From Sphingobacteriaceae bacterium (GTDB lineage: Bacteria > Bacteroidota > Bacteroidia > Sphingobacteriales > Sphingobacteriaceae), in the NCBI GenBank assembly GCA_947459195.1, contig CANHCS010000004.1, forward strand, positions 1 through 53,302: a stretch of 53,302 nt of DNA. Reading direction: 5' to 3'. Positions within the stretch are counted from its first letter, which is position 1, and every line of letters begins with the position of its first letter. The notes under the pieces are model-generated. The model did not search any database. It was not told the origin of the DNA and saw nothing but the letters and a program-made list of their open reading frames with translations. Below are positions 23,650-30,842 of this stretch, piece by piece. A program made the position numbers and the translations under genes.

Positions 23650-24966
23650 TTATTCAAATAAACGATTGTGCAATGAACGCAAGGCTTCCACTTTGTCATC
23701 ATTTTTCACCAAAAGTGAGATATTATAGCTACTTCCACCATAAGAAATCATCCGGATAGGAATGTGTTTAAGCGCTTCGAAAACACGGGAAGCAAAACCA
23801 TGTTTATCGGCTCCAAAATCCCCTACCACACAAACGATGGTCTGATCTTTGTCCACCTCCACGGTTCCAAAATGATTCAATTCTTTTAAAATATCTTCCA
23901 GATGAAGAGTATCATCAATGGTTAAGGATACAGCCACCTCCGAAGTGGTGATCATGTCAATTGGCGTTTTGTAGCGCTCAAATACTTCAAAAACACGACG
24001 TAAAAACCCATAAGCCAGCAACATTCTGCTCGACTGCACCTTAATAGCCGTAATGCCATCTTTTGCAGCAATTGATTTGATCTTACCAGGCTCACTTGCT
24101 GTACTGATCAAGGTTCCTGGAGCATCAGGCTCCATCGTATTGAGTAAACGAACAGGAATTTTGTATTTCTGAGCCGGGAAAACACTCTGCGGATGCAGGA
24201 TCTTGGCTCCAAAATAAGCCAACTCGGCTGCTTCATCAAAAGACAGCTGTGCAATGGGTTTAGTCCCCTTCACAATTCGTGGATCATTATTGTGCATCCC
24301 ATCAATATCGGTCCAGATTTGTACTTCGGGCGAGCGGATGGCTGCACCGATCAATGATGCGGTATAATCGCTTCCTCCTCTACGTAAATTGTCAATTTCT
24401 CCGTAGGCATTTCTACAAATATATCCTTGAGTGATAAATAGTTTGACTGCTGGATGGGCAGCGATCATGGGTTTTAGCTGTTCAGCAATGAATTCGACCA
24501 TGGGTTCATGATCTTCATCCACTTTCATAAAATCTAAAGCCGGCAACAAGACCGAATTCACGCCTAGCTCCTCCAAATAGTAATGAAATAAATTGGTAGA
24601 TATCAATTCGCCTTGAGCCAAAACCATCTTTTCTTCCTTTGGAGTAAACAAGTCATTCGCCAAGGAGTTAATGAGACCAAAATGGTAATCAAGCGTACTT
24701 TTACCTTTTGATTTACCTGATTCACTCTCGAACAATTCATCAACAAAAGTGTCGTATTCATTACGCAATTGTTGGATGGCCCTTGCCGCTTGCTCTTTTT
24801 CTCCAGTTAAAAATAATGTTGAAATCGATACCAATTTATTGGTCGTGCCGGCTACGGCAGACAATACAATTAATTGAGACTCATCTGGTCGAATGATGTT
24901 TAATAATTTTTTCATCCGATCTGGACTACCCACAGAAGTGCCTCCGAATTTTAATACTTTCAACAT
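23650..24966 (-). CDS. lysC: Aspartate kinase
   Basis: Phosphorylates aspartate, the entry to lysine, threonine, methionine and diaminopimelate synthesis. It is a single-function enzyme of about 438 residues with no homoserine dehydrogenase domain. Motifs are VLKFGGTSVGSPDRM at the N-terminus, LRRGGSDYTASLIGAAI and WTDIDGMHNNDPRIV, followed by two C-terminal ACT domains from about residue 300 that usually bind lysine or threonine. The ATG at 24966 (MLKVLKFGG) fits the family better than the one at 24993. It is followed by lysA after 2 bases. I see no lysine riboswitch upstream. Confidence 0.95.
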   Translation of the reverse strand: MLKVLKFGGTSVGSPDRMKKLLNIIRPDESQLIVLSAVAGTTNKLVSISTLFLTGEKEQAARAIQQLRNEYDTFVDELFESESGKSKGKSTLDYHFGLINSLANDLFTPKEEKMVLAQGELISTNLFHYYLEELGVNSVLLPALDFMKVDEDHEPMVEFIAEQLKPMIAAHPAVKLFITQGYICRNAYGEIDNLRRGGSDYTASLIGAAIRSPEVQIWTDIDGMHNNDPRIVKGTKPIAQLSFDEAAELAYFGAKILHPQSVFPAQKYKIPVRLLNTMEPDAPGTLISTASEPGKIKSIAAKDGITAIKVQSSRMLLAYGFLRRVFEVFERYKTPIDMITTSEVAVSLTIDDTLHLEDILKELNHFGTVEVDKDQTIVCVVGDFGADKHGFASRVFEALKHIPIRMISYGGSSYNISLLVKNDDKVEALRSLHNRLFE

Positions 24967-25053
24967 GATGCCATCCAGATTTTTAATTGCCACAAATGAT
25001 TTATATACTTGCGAAATAAGGCTCTAAAAATAGCTAAAAACAGTCAATTTAGT

Positions 25054-26469
25054 ATGAAAAACAGAATAAAGTTCGGTACAGATGGTTGGAGGGCGATCAT
25101 TGCAGAAGATTTTACCGTTGAGAATGTTCAGAGGGTTGCCTATGCCACTGCCCTCTGGCTGAGAAAGAATTATGAAGAACCTAGTGCGGTAGTAGGTAAC
25201 GACTGTCGTTTTGCTGGTCAACTATTTGCAGATACTACCACTGCGGTATTGGCCTCACAAGGAATAAAGGTATTCCGCTCCAATAACGATTTTGTATCGA
25301 CGCCCATGGTATCGTTGGGTACGGTTAAATTAGAAGCCGATGCCGGCATCATTTTAACAGCATCTCATAACCCTCCATCATATAATGGTTATAAAATTAA
25401 GGCCAGTTACGGCGGTCCGGCTACCCCGGCGATGATTGATGAAGTAGAAGAACTGATTCCAGATAGCATTCAGTTAAATCTGAAGAGTCTCGAAGAATAT
25501 CAAAAAGAAGGCTTGATCATTTATGTAGATCTGGAGAGTATGTATTGCGATCATGTAGAGTCCAATTTTGATATGGATGCCATTCGTAACTGCGGCATGA
25601 ACTGGGCCTACGATGCCATGTATGGTGCCGGACAAAATGTAATGCGCAGGTTATTACCAGACTGCACTTTTTTGCATTGCGACCATAACCCCGGGTTCGA
25701 CGGACAAGCTCCAGAACCGATTCACAGAAATTTAACCGAATTTTCAGAACTGATCAAACTATCTGAGGGTGAGATTGCTTCTGGTTTGGCAACTGATGGC
25801 GATGCCGATCGCATCGGACTATACGATGAGAACGGCAATTTTGTGGATTCGCACCACATCTTACTATTGCTCATTCACTACATGAATAAGGTGAAAGGCC
25901 TCAATGGAGAAGTTTACACCACTTTTTCTTGTACCAACAAAATTCAAAAATTGTGTGATTTGTATGGAATCAATAATACAGTCACAAAGATCGGATTCAA
26001 ATACATCTGCGATTTGATGGTTAACTCCGGAAAACCTTTTTTAACCGGTGGCGAAGAGTCTGGCGGTATTGCAGTAGCGGGTCATATTCCTGAGAGAGAC
26101 GGCATTTGGATGGGTTTGACCATTTGGGAATTTATGGCTAAAACTGGCAAATCGCTCACCGACTTGATTGATGAAATCTATGATCAGGTTGGCTCATTTG
26201 CATTTGAGCGCTATGATCTACACTTAACAGAAGACTTAAAGCAAGATATTATAAAAAACTGCAATACAGGGTTTTATAATAATTTCGGAGAGTATGATGT
26301 AGTTAAAACAGAAGACATCGATGGCTTTAAGTTTCACCTAAGTGAAGAATCATGGGTGATGATTAGACCATCTGGAACTGAGCCTGTTTTGAGGGTTTAT
26401 GCCGAGGCGCCCAATTCGGCTGCGGCTTTCGAGATATTAGATGCCACCAAGAAACAATTAGTAGGATAA
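25054..26469 (+). CDS. Phosphoglucomutase/phosphomannomutase family protein
   Basis: An alpha-D-phosphohexomutase moving phosphate between the 1 and 6 positions of glucose or mannose phosphates; it feeds cell-wall sugars and glycogen. The 471-residue protein has four typical domains: IKFGTDGWRAII at the start, the phosphoserine loop TASHNPPSYNGYKI (about 102-115), the metal loop TDGDADRIGL, the sugar loop GGEESGGIAVAG, and the phosphate loop RPSGTEPVLRVYAE. The ATG at 25054 is preferred; the TTG at 25009 overlaps a poor -7 box (TATACTTG). Two respiratory lipoprotein genes follow, the first after 3 bases. Confidence 0.93.
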   Translation: MKNRIKFGTDGWRAIIAEDFTVENVQRVAYATALWLRKNYEEPSAVVGNDCRFAGQLFADTTTAVLASQGIKVFRSNNDFVSTPMVSLGTVKLEADAGIILTASHNPPSYNGYKIKASYGGPATPAMIDEVEELIPDSIQLNLKSLEEYQKEGLIIYVDLESMYCDHVESNFDMDAIRNCGMNWAYDAMYGAGQNVMRRLLPDCTFLHCDHNPGFDGQAPEPIHRNLTEFSELIKLSEGEIASGLATDGDADRIGLYDENGNFVDSHHILLLLIHYMNKVKGLNGEVYTTFSCTNKIQKLCDLYGINNTVTKIGFKYICDLMVNSGKPFLTGGEESGGIAVAGHIPERDGIWMGLTIWEFMAKTGKSLTDLIDEIYDQVGSFAFERYDLHLTEDLKQDIIKNCNTGFYNNFGEYDVVKTEDIDGFKFHLSEESWVMIRPSGTEPVLRVYAEAPNSAAAFEILDATKKQLVG

Positions 26470-26472
26470 GCC

Positions 26473-27111
26473 ATGAGAAACCTTTTTTATTTATTATTTC
26501 TTGGTTTAATTTTATCAGCCTGCAATCAGACACCTGATCAATTGCCCTATCTGGGCGAGAGGGCACCGGTGGAAAAGATGGTAGATGGCAAAAAAGTGAT
26601 AGACACCATTTATCAAAGTATTCCTCCCTTTCAGTTCAGAAATCAGGATAGCTTATTAATCAGTGAAAAGGATTTTGAAGGAAAAATCTATGTGAGCGAT
26701 TTCTTTTTCACCAGTTGCAACACCATTTGCCCCATCATGCATCGCAACATGTTAAAAGTTTACGAAAAATACAAAGGGAATCCTCAAGTCAAAATACTTT
26801 CGCATACGATTGATTATAAGTACGACCTGCCTTCTAGACTAAAAAAATACGCCACTAAACTAGGTATAAACGACCATCAATGGGAATTTGTTCATGGATC
26901 GAAGGATTCCATTTATCAGTTTGCTGCCAAAAATTACCTGGTTGCCGCCTACGAAGATCAGCAAGATCCACAAGGATTGGTTCACCAAGGCTGGTTTGTT
27001 TTGGTTGATAAAAACAGACACCTGCGTGGGGCTTATGATGGCACAAAAACAGATCAAGTTGAACAGTTGTTAAAAGACATGGACCTCTTGCTCCAAGAAA
27101 ATGAAAAGTAA
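26473..27111 (+). CDS. SCO1/SenC family copper-chaperone lipoprotein
   Basis: A thioredoxin-fold protein outside the inner membrane that delivers copper to the Cu-A site of cytochrome oxidase or handles redox stress. It has a type II signal (LSAC, Cys17), then the metal/redox motif SCNTICP (Cys82 and Cys86), and a His at 171 (GLVHQGWF) near where SCO proteins hold the third copper ligand. About 212 residues. It follows the phosphohexomutase by 3 bases and overlaps the cytochrome c gene by 11 bases, suggesting that the last two work together. Confidence 0.92.
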   Translation: MRNLFYLLFLGLILSACNQTPDQLPYLGERAPVEKMVDGKKVIDTIYQSIPPFQFRNQDSLLISEKDFEGKIYVSDFFFTSCNTICPIMHRNMLKVYEKYKGNPQVKILSHTIDYKYDLPSRLKKYATKLGINDHQWEFVHGSKDSIYQFAAKNYLVAAYEDQQDPQGLVHQGWFVLVDKNRHLRGAYDGTKTDQVEQLLKDMDLLLQENEK

Positions 27112-27520
27112 CTGGATTTTGATCTTTTTCATGACTATTATTTGTTTCATCGGCGCCTGCCAGTCGGAAGAGGAGATCAATTACAACCGATACTACACAA
27201 CCGGGAAGCAACTTTATGAAAGCAGATGTGGCAACTGCCATAACAATGATGGTAGCGGCTTGGCACTCTTGTATCCGCCCCTTACAGATACCACTTACCT
27301 CCAATCAAATAAAAACAAACTGGCTTTTATCATCAAAAATGGCCTCAATGGTGAAATTACAGTTAGCGGTAAAACTTATAATGGACAAATGCCAGCACAA
27401 CAAGATCTGAGTGATATTGAAATTGCTGAGATCATTACCTATATCACCAATTCATTTGGAAATAAACAAGGGCTGAAAAAAACGGAAGACGTAAACAAGG
27501 ACCTGAAAAACTGTCAATAG
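27101..27520 (+). CDS. c-type cytochrome lipoprotein
   Basis: A 139-residue mono-heme cytochrome c with a lipobox (IGAC, Cys20), so it is a membrane-anchored electron carrier on the outer side of the inner membrane or on the outer membrane. The heme site is CGNCH at 43-47; Met97 in NGQMPAQ is the likely sixth ligand; YPPLTDT and DIEIAEIITYITNSF are typical of small cytochromes of class I. It overlaps the SCO gene, which fits a role as electron carrier near a copper oxidase. The next feature is rnpB. Confidence 0.92.
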   Translation: MKSNWILIFFMTIICFIGACQSEEEINYNRYYTTGKQLYESRCGNCHNNDGSGLALLYPPLTDTTYLQSNKNKLAFIIKNGLNGEITVSGKTYNGQMPAQQDLSDIEIAEIITYITNSFGNKQGLKKTEDVNKDLKNCQ

Positions 27521-27571
27521 CAGTTATAGACAAATAAATTCTTATTCGAGTCTTAGATGGTTTAAAAGCCG

Positions 27572-27579
27572 TATCTTTG
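27572..27579 (+). promoter_or_regulatory. rnpB -7 box (TATCTTTG)
   Basis: A perfect TAnnTTTG. Four bases separate it from the first base of the P1 helix of RNase P RNA (27584), so it gives a spacing of four bases between box and transcript 5' end. I use this as the yardstick for other promoters. Confidence 0.7.
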
Positions 27580-27583
27580 TATC

Positions 27584-27942
27584 AGCAAGCCGTTCTATCG
27601 CTCCTGTTCATACAGGAGAGGAAAGTCCGGGCAACAAAGAGCATCCTGCTTCCTAACGGGAAGGATTCCGATGCAAATCGGGAGCCGGAAAGTGCCACAG
27701 AAAATAAACTACCTCAATTTATTGGGGAAAAGGTGAAAACGTGAGGTAAGAGCTCACGGCTTAGTATGGCGACATGCTTCGCGGTAAACCCCAGGAGTTG
27801 AAAGACCAAATAAACTGACGCTACAGGCCTGCTCGGTCAATGTCAGAGGGTAGGTCGTTAGAGCCTTATAGCAATGTAAGGTCTAGATCAATGATAGAAA
27901 TCCTGATTTTTCAGAATACAGAACCCGGCTTACAGGCTTGCT
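27584..27942 (+). ncRNA. rnpB: RNase P RNA (class A)
   Basis: The catalytic RNA of ribonuclease P, which trims tRNA 5' ends. The 5' AGCAAGCC pairs with the 3' GGCTTGCT to close helix P1. Universal core segments are visible: GAGGAAAGTCCGGGC after the P3 hairpin (27615-27633 region), GGCGACATGC, CAGAGGGTAGGTCG and ACAGAACCCGGCTTA near the 3' end. About 359 bases, a normal class A length. A TATCTTTG promoter lies directly upstream and T-rich sequence directly downstream. The remaining intergenic sequence on both sides (27521-27571 and 27951-28051) shows nothing further except a poor TATATTAG box about 50 bases before the response regulator. Confidence 0.96.
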
Positions 27943-27954
27943 TTTTTATTTTAA
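27935..27954 (+). terminator. 3' end of rnpB, P1 strand plus T run
   Basis: The 3' strand of P1 (GGCTTGC) runs directly into CTTTTTTATTTT. The closing helix or the stem just before it probably serves as the terminator. Confidence 0.55.
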
Positions 27955-28051
27955 AAAATTTTCGTTTAATTTAAATTTATTATTCTGTTTGATTGTGCTT
28001 CGCTATATTAGTGGGTATAAATCATCTACTATCTAAAACAGAATAATCCCT

Positions 28052-29440
28052 ATGACTAAAATCCTAATCATTGATGATGAAAGGGCCATTAGGAACACCT
28101 TACGTGAAATCCTGGAATATGAAAATTTCATCGTTGAAGATGTAGATAATGGCCCGGATGGAATCGAAAAGATCAAAAGTCAGGATTTTGACTTGGTGCT
28201 TTGCGATATCAAAATGAATAAAGTGGATGGTATGGAAGTGCTTTCACAAGGCTTATTGCATAAACCCGATTTACCCTTCATCATGATTTCTGGCTATGGA
28301 ACCGTTCAAACCGCTGTGGAAGCGAGTAAAATGGGAGCCTTCGACTTTATTTCCAAGCCGCCTGACTTGAATCGCTTGCTGATCACTGTGAGAAATGCGC
28401 TTGAACGGAAAAACCTCATCACTGAATCGAAAGTTTTACGCCAAAAGGTGACTAAAACAAGGGAAATCTTAGGAAAATCGGTTGGTATTCAAAAAATAAA
28501 AGAAACCATAGAGCGGGTGGCGCCTACCGATGCCCGAGTGCTGATAACCGGCGCAAATGGAAGTGGAAAAGAATTGGTTGCCCGGTGGCTACACGAAAAG
28601 TCAAACCGATCGGCAGCCCCTTTGGTGGAAGTCAATTGCGCCGCCATTCCCTCAGAATTGATCGAAAGTGAATTGTTTGGACACGAGAAAGGCTCCTTTA
28701 CTTCGGCTGTAAAACAAAGGATTGGCAAGTTTGAACAGGCAAACGGCGGCACCTTATTCTTAGATGAAATTGGGGATATGAGCTTATCGGCCCAAGCAAA
28801 AGTTTTAAGAGCCTTGCAAGAAAACAAAATCACCCGGGTGGGAGGCGAAAAAGAGATTGAAGTGGACGTAAGAGTGATTGCAGCCACGAATAAAGATCTC
28901 CAAAAGGAAATGGAAAATGGTAATTTCAGGATGGATCTCTACCATCGGATCAGCGTAATTTTGATCAATGTGCCACAATTGAGTGAACGTGTGGAAGACA
29001 TCCCCTTTCTTGCTCAGCATTTTTGCGAAGAAATCTGCACTGAATATGGCATCCCCGTCAAAAACATTACAGAGGACGCAATGGTGGCTTTAAAAACACT
29101 CCCCTGGACCGGGAATGTTCGCGAATTGCATAATCTTGTGGAGCGACTGATTATTTTGAGTGATCGAATGATCACCGAAGCTGATGTAAGTAATTATGCC
29201 AATCCTCAACTTACCCAGCATGCAAGTAGCAATGGAAATAATGCACCTATCAGCTTGATCAGTAATTTTGACCGATACCAGAGTTTTCAGCAATACAAGG
29301 AGGCTTCAGAGAAGGAATTCATCCGCTATAAATTAGAGAAGAATAACTGGAATGTTTCTAAAACCGCTGACGAAATCGATATTCAACGCAGCCATCTCTA
29401 CAGTAAAATTGAGAAATACAGCCTAAAAAGGAATGTTTAG
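28052..29440 (+). CDS. Sigma-54-type response regulator (NtrC family)
   Basis: A 462-residue regulator with three domains: a receiver (about 1-120) with acidic residues DDE at 8-10, phospho-acceptor Asp52 and Lys102; an AAA+ domain (about 142-370) with Walker A GANGSGKE (167-174), Walker B TLFLDEIGD and the arginine region FRMDLYHRI; and a Fis-type helix-turn-helix at the end (NWNVSKTADEIDIQRSHLYS). The sigma-54 contact loop reads GSFTSA (214-219) in place of the usual GAFTGA. No histidine kinase lies nearby, so it is an orphan in this window. Its stop codon lies 3 bases from the stop of the convergent mgtE. Confidence 0.93.
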   Translation: MTKILIIDDERAIRNTLREILEYENFIVEDVDNGPDGIEKIKSQDFDLVLCDIKMNKVDGMEVLSQGLLHKPDLPFIMISGYGTVQTAVEASKMGAFDFISKPPDLNRLLITVRNALERKNLITESKVLRQKVTKTREILGKSVGIQKIKETIERVAPTDARVLITGANGSGKELVARWLHEKSNRSAAPLVEVNCAAIPSELIESELFGHEKGSFTSAVKQRIGKFEQANGGTLFLDEIGDMSLSAQAKVLRALQENKITRVGGEKEIEVDVRVIAATNKDLQKEMENGNFRMDLYHRISVILINVPQLSERVEDIPFLAQHFCEEICTEYGIPVKNITEDAMVALKTLPWTGNVRELHNLVERLIILSDRMITEADVSNYANPQLTQHASSNGNNAPISLISNFDRYQSFQQYKEASEKEFIRYKLEKNNWNVSKTADEIDIQRSHLYSKIEKYSLKRNV

Positions 29441-29443
29441 GAT

Positions 29444-30793
29444 TTAAAGGAGGAAATAACTGGCCATGCCCAATAGGAGCATGAAACCAAAAACATCGGT
29501 AAATGTGGTAATGATGATGGAAGAAGCCACTGCCGGATCGATCCCTACCCTTTTCAATAAAAGCGGTATGGCCGAGCCGGTCACACCTGCAATGATCAGA
29601 TTACCAGTCATCGCCAGGAAAATAACTAAACCTAACATGGGATTTTGGTCATAAATAACTGCTACCGATAGCACGACCAAACCGGTTACCCCACCATTAA
29701 TCAAACCTACTGTAAACTCTTTTAAAACAGTTCGGTAAGCTTGATTATCGGTCAAATCGTTCAGTGAAATACGTCTTACCGTTACGGCCAATGCTTGGGT
29801 GGCTGCATTGCCGCCCATACCAGCAATCATGGTCATATAGCCGGCAATAATGCTCAATTTAGCAATGGTGCCGCCAAAGTGACGAATAACCGAGGCAGCC
29901 AAAAAAGCGGTCATTAAGTTTAAAATTAACCATGGCAGCCTACTTTTAACAGCTTCTTTCCAATTACCCGAGAGTTCCTCGTCTTCAGAAACCCCGGAGA
30001 TCTTCAAGATATCTTCGGTATTTTCTTCTTCCAATACGTCAATCACATCATCAAAAGTAATATGACCCAATAACTGCATGTTATCATCAACTACTGGTAT
30101 ACTGGTCAAATTATATTGAGAAATCAATCGGGCTACTTCTTCCTGATCGGTTTCTGCTTTTACGTATTCGAAATCAGTTTGTATTAGATCAATGATCTTG
30201 ATGCTGTTCTTTGATTTGACGATGTCTTTTAGAGAAACAATACCCATCAATAAATTATCATCATTCACCACATAAATGGTGTAGAACTCCTCCATCTCCT
30301 CAGATAGGCGGATCACTGCATCGAGGGCTTCTTTTTTGTTAGAATTGCTGTTCACCTTGATGACCTGCGTGTTCATCAAACCACCCGCCGTATCTTCGGC
30401 GTAGGTTAATAAGGTCCGGATATTGGAAGCATCCTCCTCATCGAGTTCGAGCAAAATCTCATTTTGCTGCTCCTCAGGGAGTTGGCTGATGATGTCTGTC
30501 GCATCATCGTAATCGAGTTCCTCAACAATTTCAGATCGTTTTTCCGGATTTAAATTTTCGAGGATCTTCTCTGGGTGACTTTCTGCATCCATCTCCGACA
30601 ATACATCGGAAGCTTTTTCAGCCGGTAGGATATTGATGATTCGATCGCGAGAATCCTGAGAGAGGCCCTCCAGCACGATGGCAATTTCGGAAGCATGGAA
30701 CTCTGCAAGCAATTCCTGGAGCGTTGCATCATCCGCTTCGAGCGCATCTTTGATGCGCAGCAAATCGTTTTTATCCAGCTCAAAAGATTGCAT
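29444..30793 (-). CDS. mgtE: Magnesium transporter MgtE
   Basis: A magnesium channel of the inner membrane gated by internal Mg. The 449-residue protein shows the full layout: N-terminal helical superfamily domain (to about 130) with repeated Glu/Asp motifs such as LDYDDATDIISQLPEE, paired CBS domains (about 135-255), a connecting helix and five membrane helices from about 285, with IAGMGGNAATQALAVTVR in the pore region. A TATTTTAG box ends four bases before the ATG. It is convergent with the response regulator. Confidence 0.96.
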   Translation of the reverse strand: MQSFELDKNDLLRIKDALEADDATLQELLAEFHASEIAIVLEGLSQDSRDRIINILPAEKASDVLSEMDAESHPEKILENLNPEKRSEIVEELDYDDATDIISQLPEEQQNEILLELDEEDASNIRTLLTYAEDTAGGLMNTQVIKVNSNSNKKEALDAVIRLSEEMEEFYTIYVVNDDNLLMGIVSLKDIVKSKNSIKIIDLIQTDFEYVKAETDQEEVARLISQYNLTSIPVVDDNMQLLGHITFDDVIDVLEEENTEDILKISGVSEDEELSGNWKEAVKSRLPWLILNLMTAFLAASVIRHFGGTIAKLSIIAGYMTMIAGMGGNAATQALAVTVRRISLNDLTDNQAYRTVLKEFTVGLINGGVTGLVVLSVAVIYDQNPMLGLVIFLAMTGNLIIAGVTGSAIPLLLKRVGIDPAVASSIIITTFTDVFGFMLLLGMASYFLL

Positions 30794-30797
30794 GTTG

Positions 30798-30805
30798 CTA
30801 AAATA
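30798..30805 (-). promoter_or_regulatory. mgtE -7 box (TATTTTAG)
   Basis: One mismatch to TAnnTTTG; four bases before the ATG at 30793, so again a transcript starting at the ATG is predicted. Confidence 0.4.
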
Positions 30806-30842
30806 AGCAATACCTGCGAATGTTTTGGTTTTTAAATGTTTA

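Noticed and set aside
25009-25011. TTG as the start of the phosphohexomutase
   Set aside because: The family begins at MKNRIKFGTDGWR, and this TTG lies within a weak -7 box, upstream of the likely transcript start.
23640-25060. Lysine riboswitch upstream of lysC
   Set aside because: The gap between lysC and the divergent mutase is under 90 bases, too short for the 170-base L-box, and no L-box motifs are seen.
26855-27304. Minus-strand open frame across the SCO and cytochrome genes
   Set aside because: Antisense to two genes whose heme, copper and lipobox motifs are unmistakable.
28489-28887. Minus-strand open frame inside the response regulator
   Set aside because: Antisense to conserved AAA+ motifs, with no recognisable protein pattern or promoter.
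29444-29460. AGGAGG-like sequence near the mgtE stop (plus strand)
   Set aside because: It lies at the convergent 3' ends, before no plus-strand start codon, so it is coincidental.
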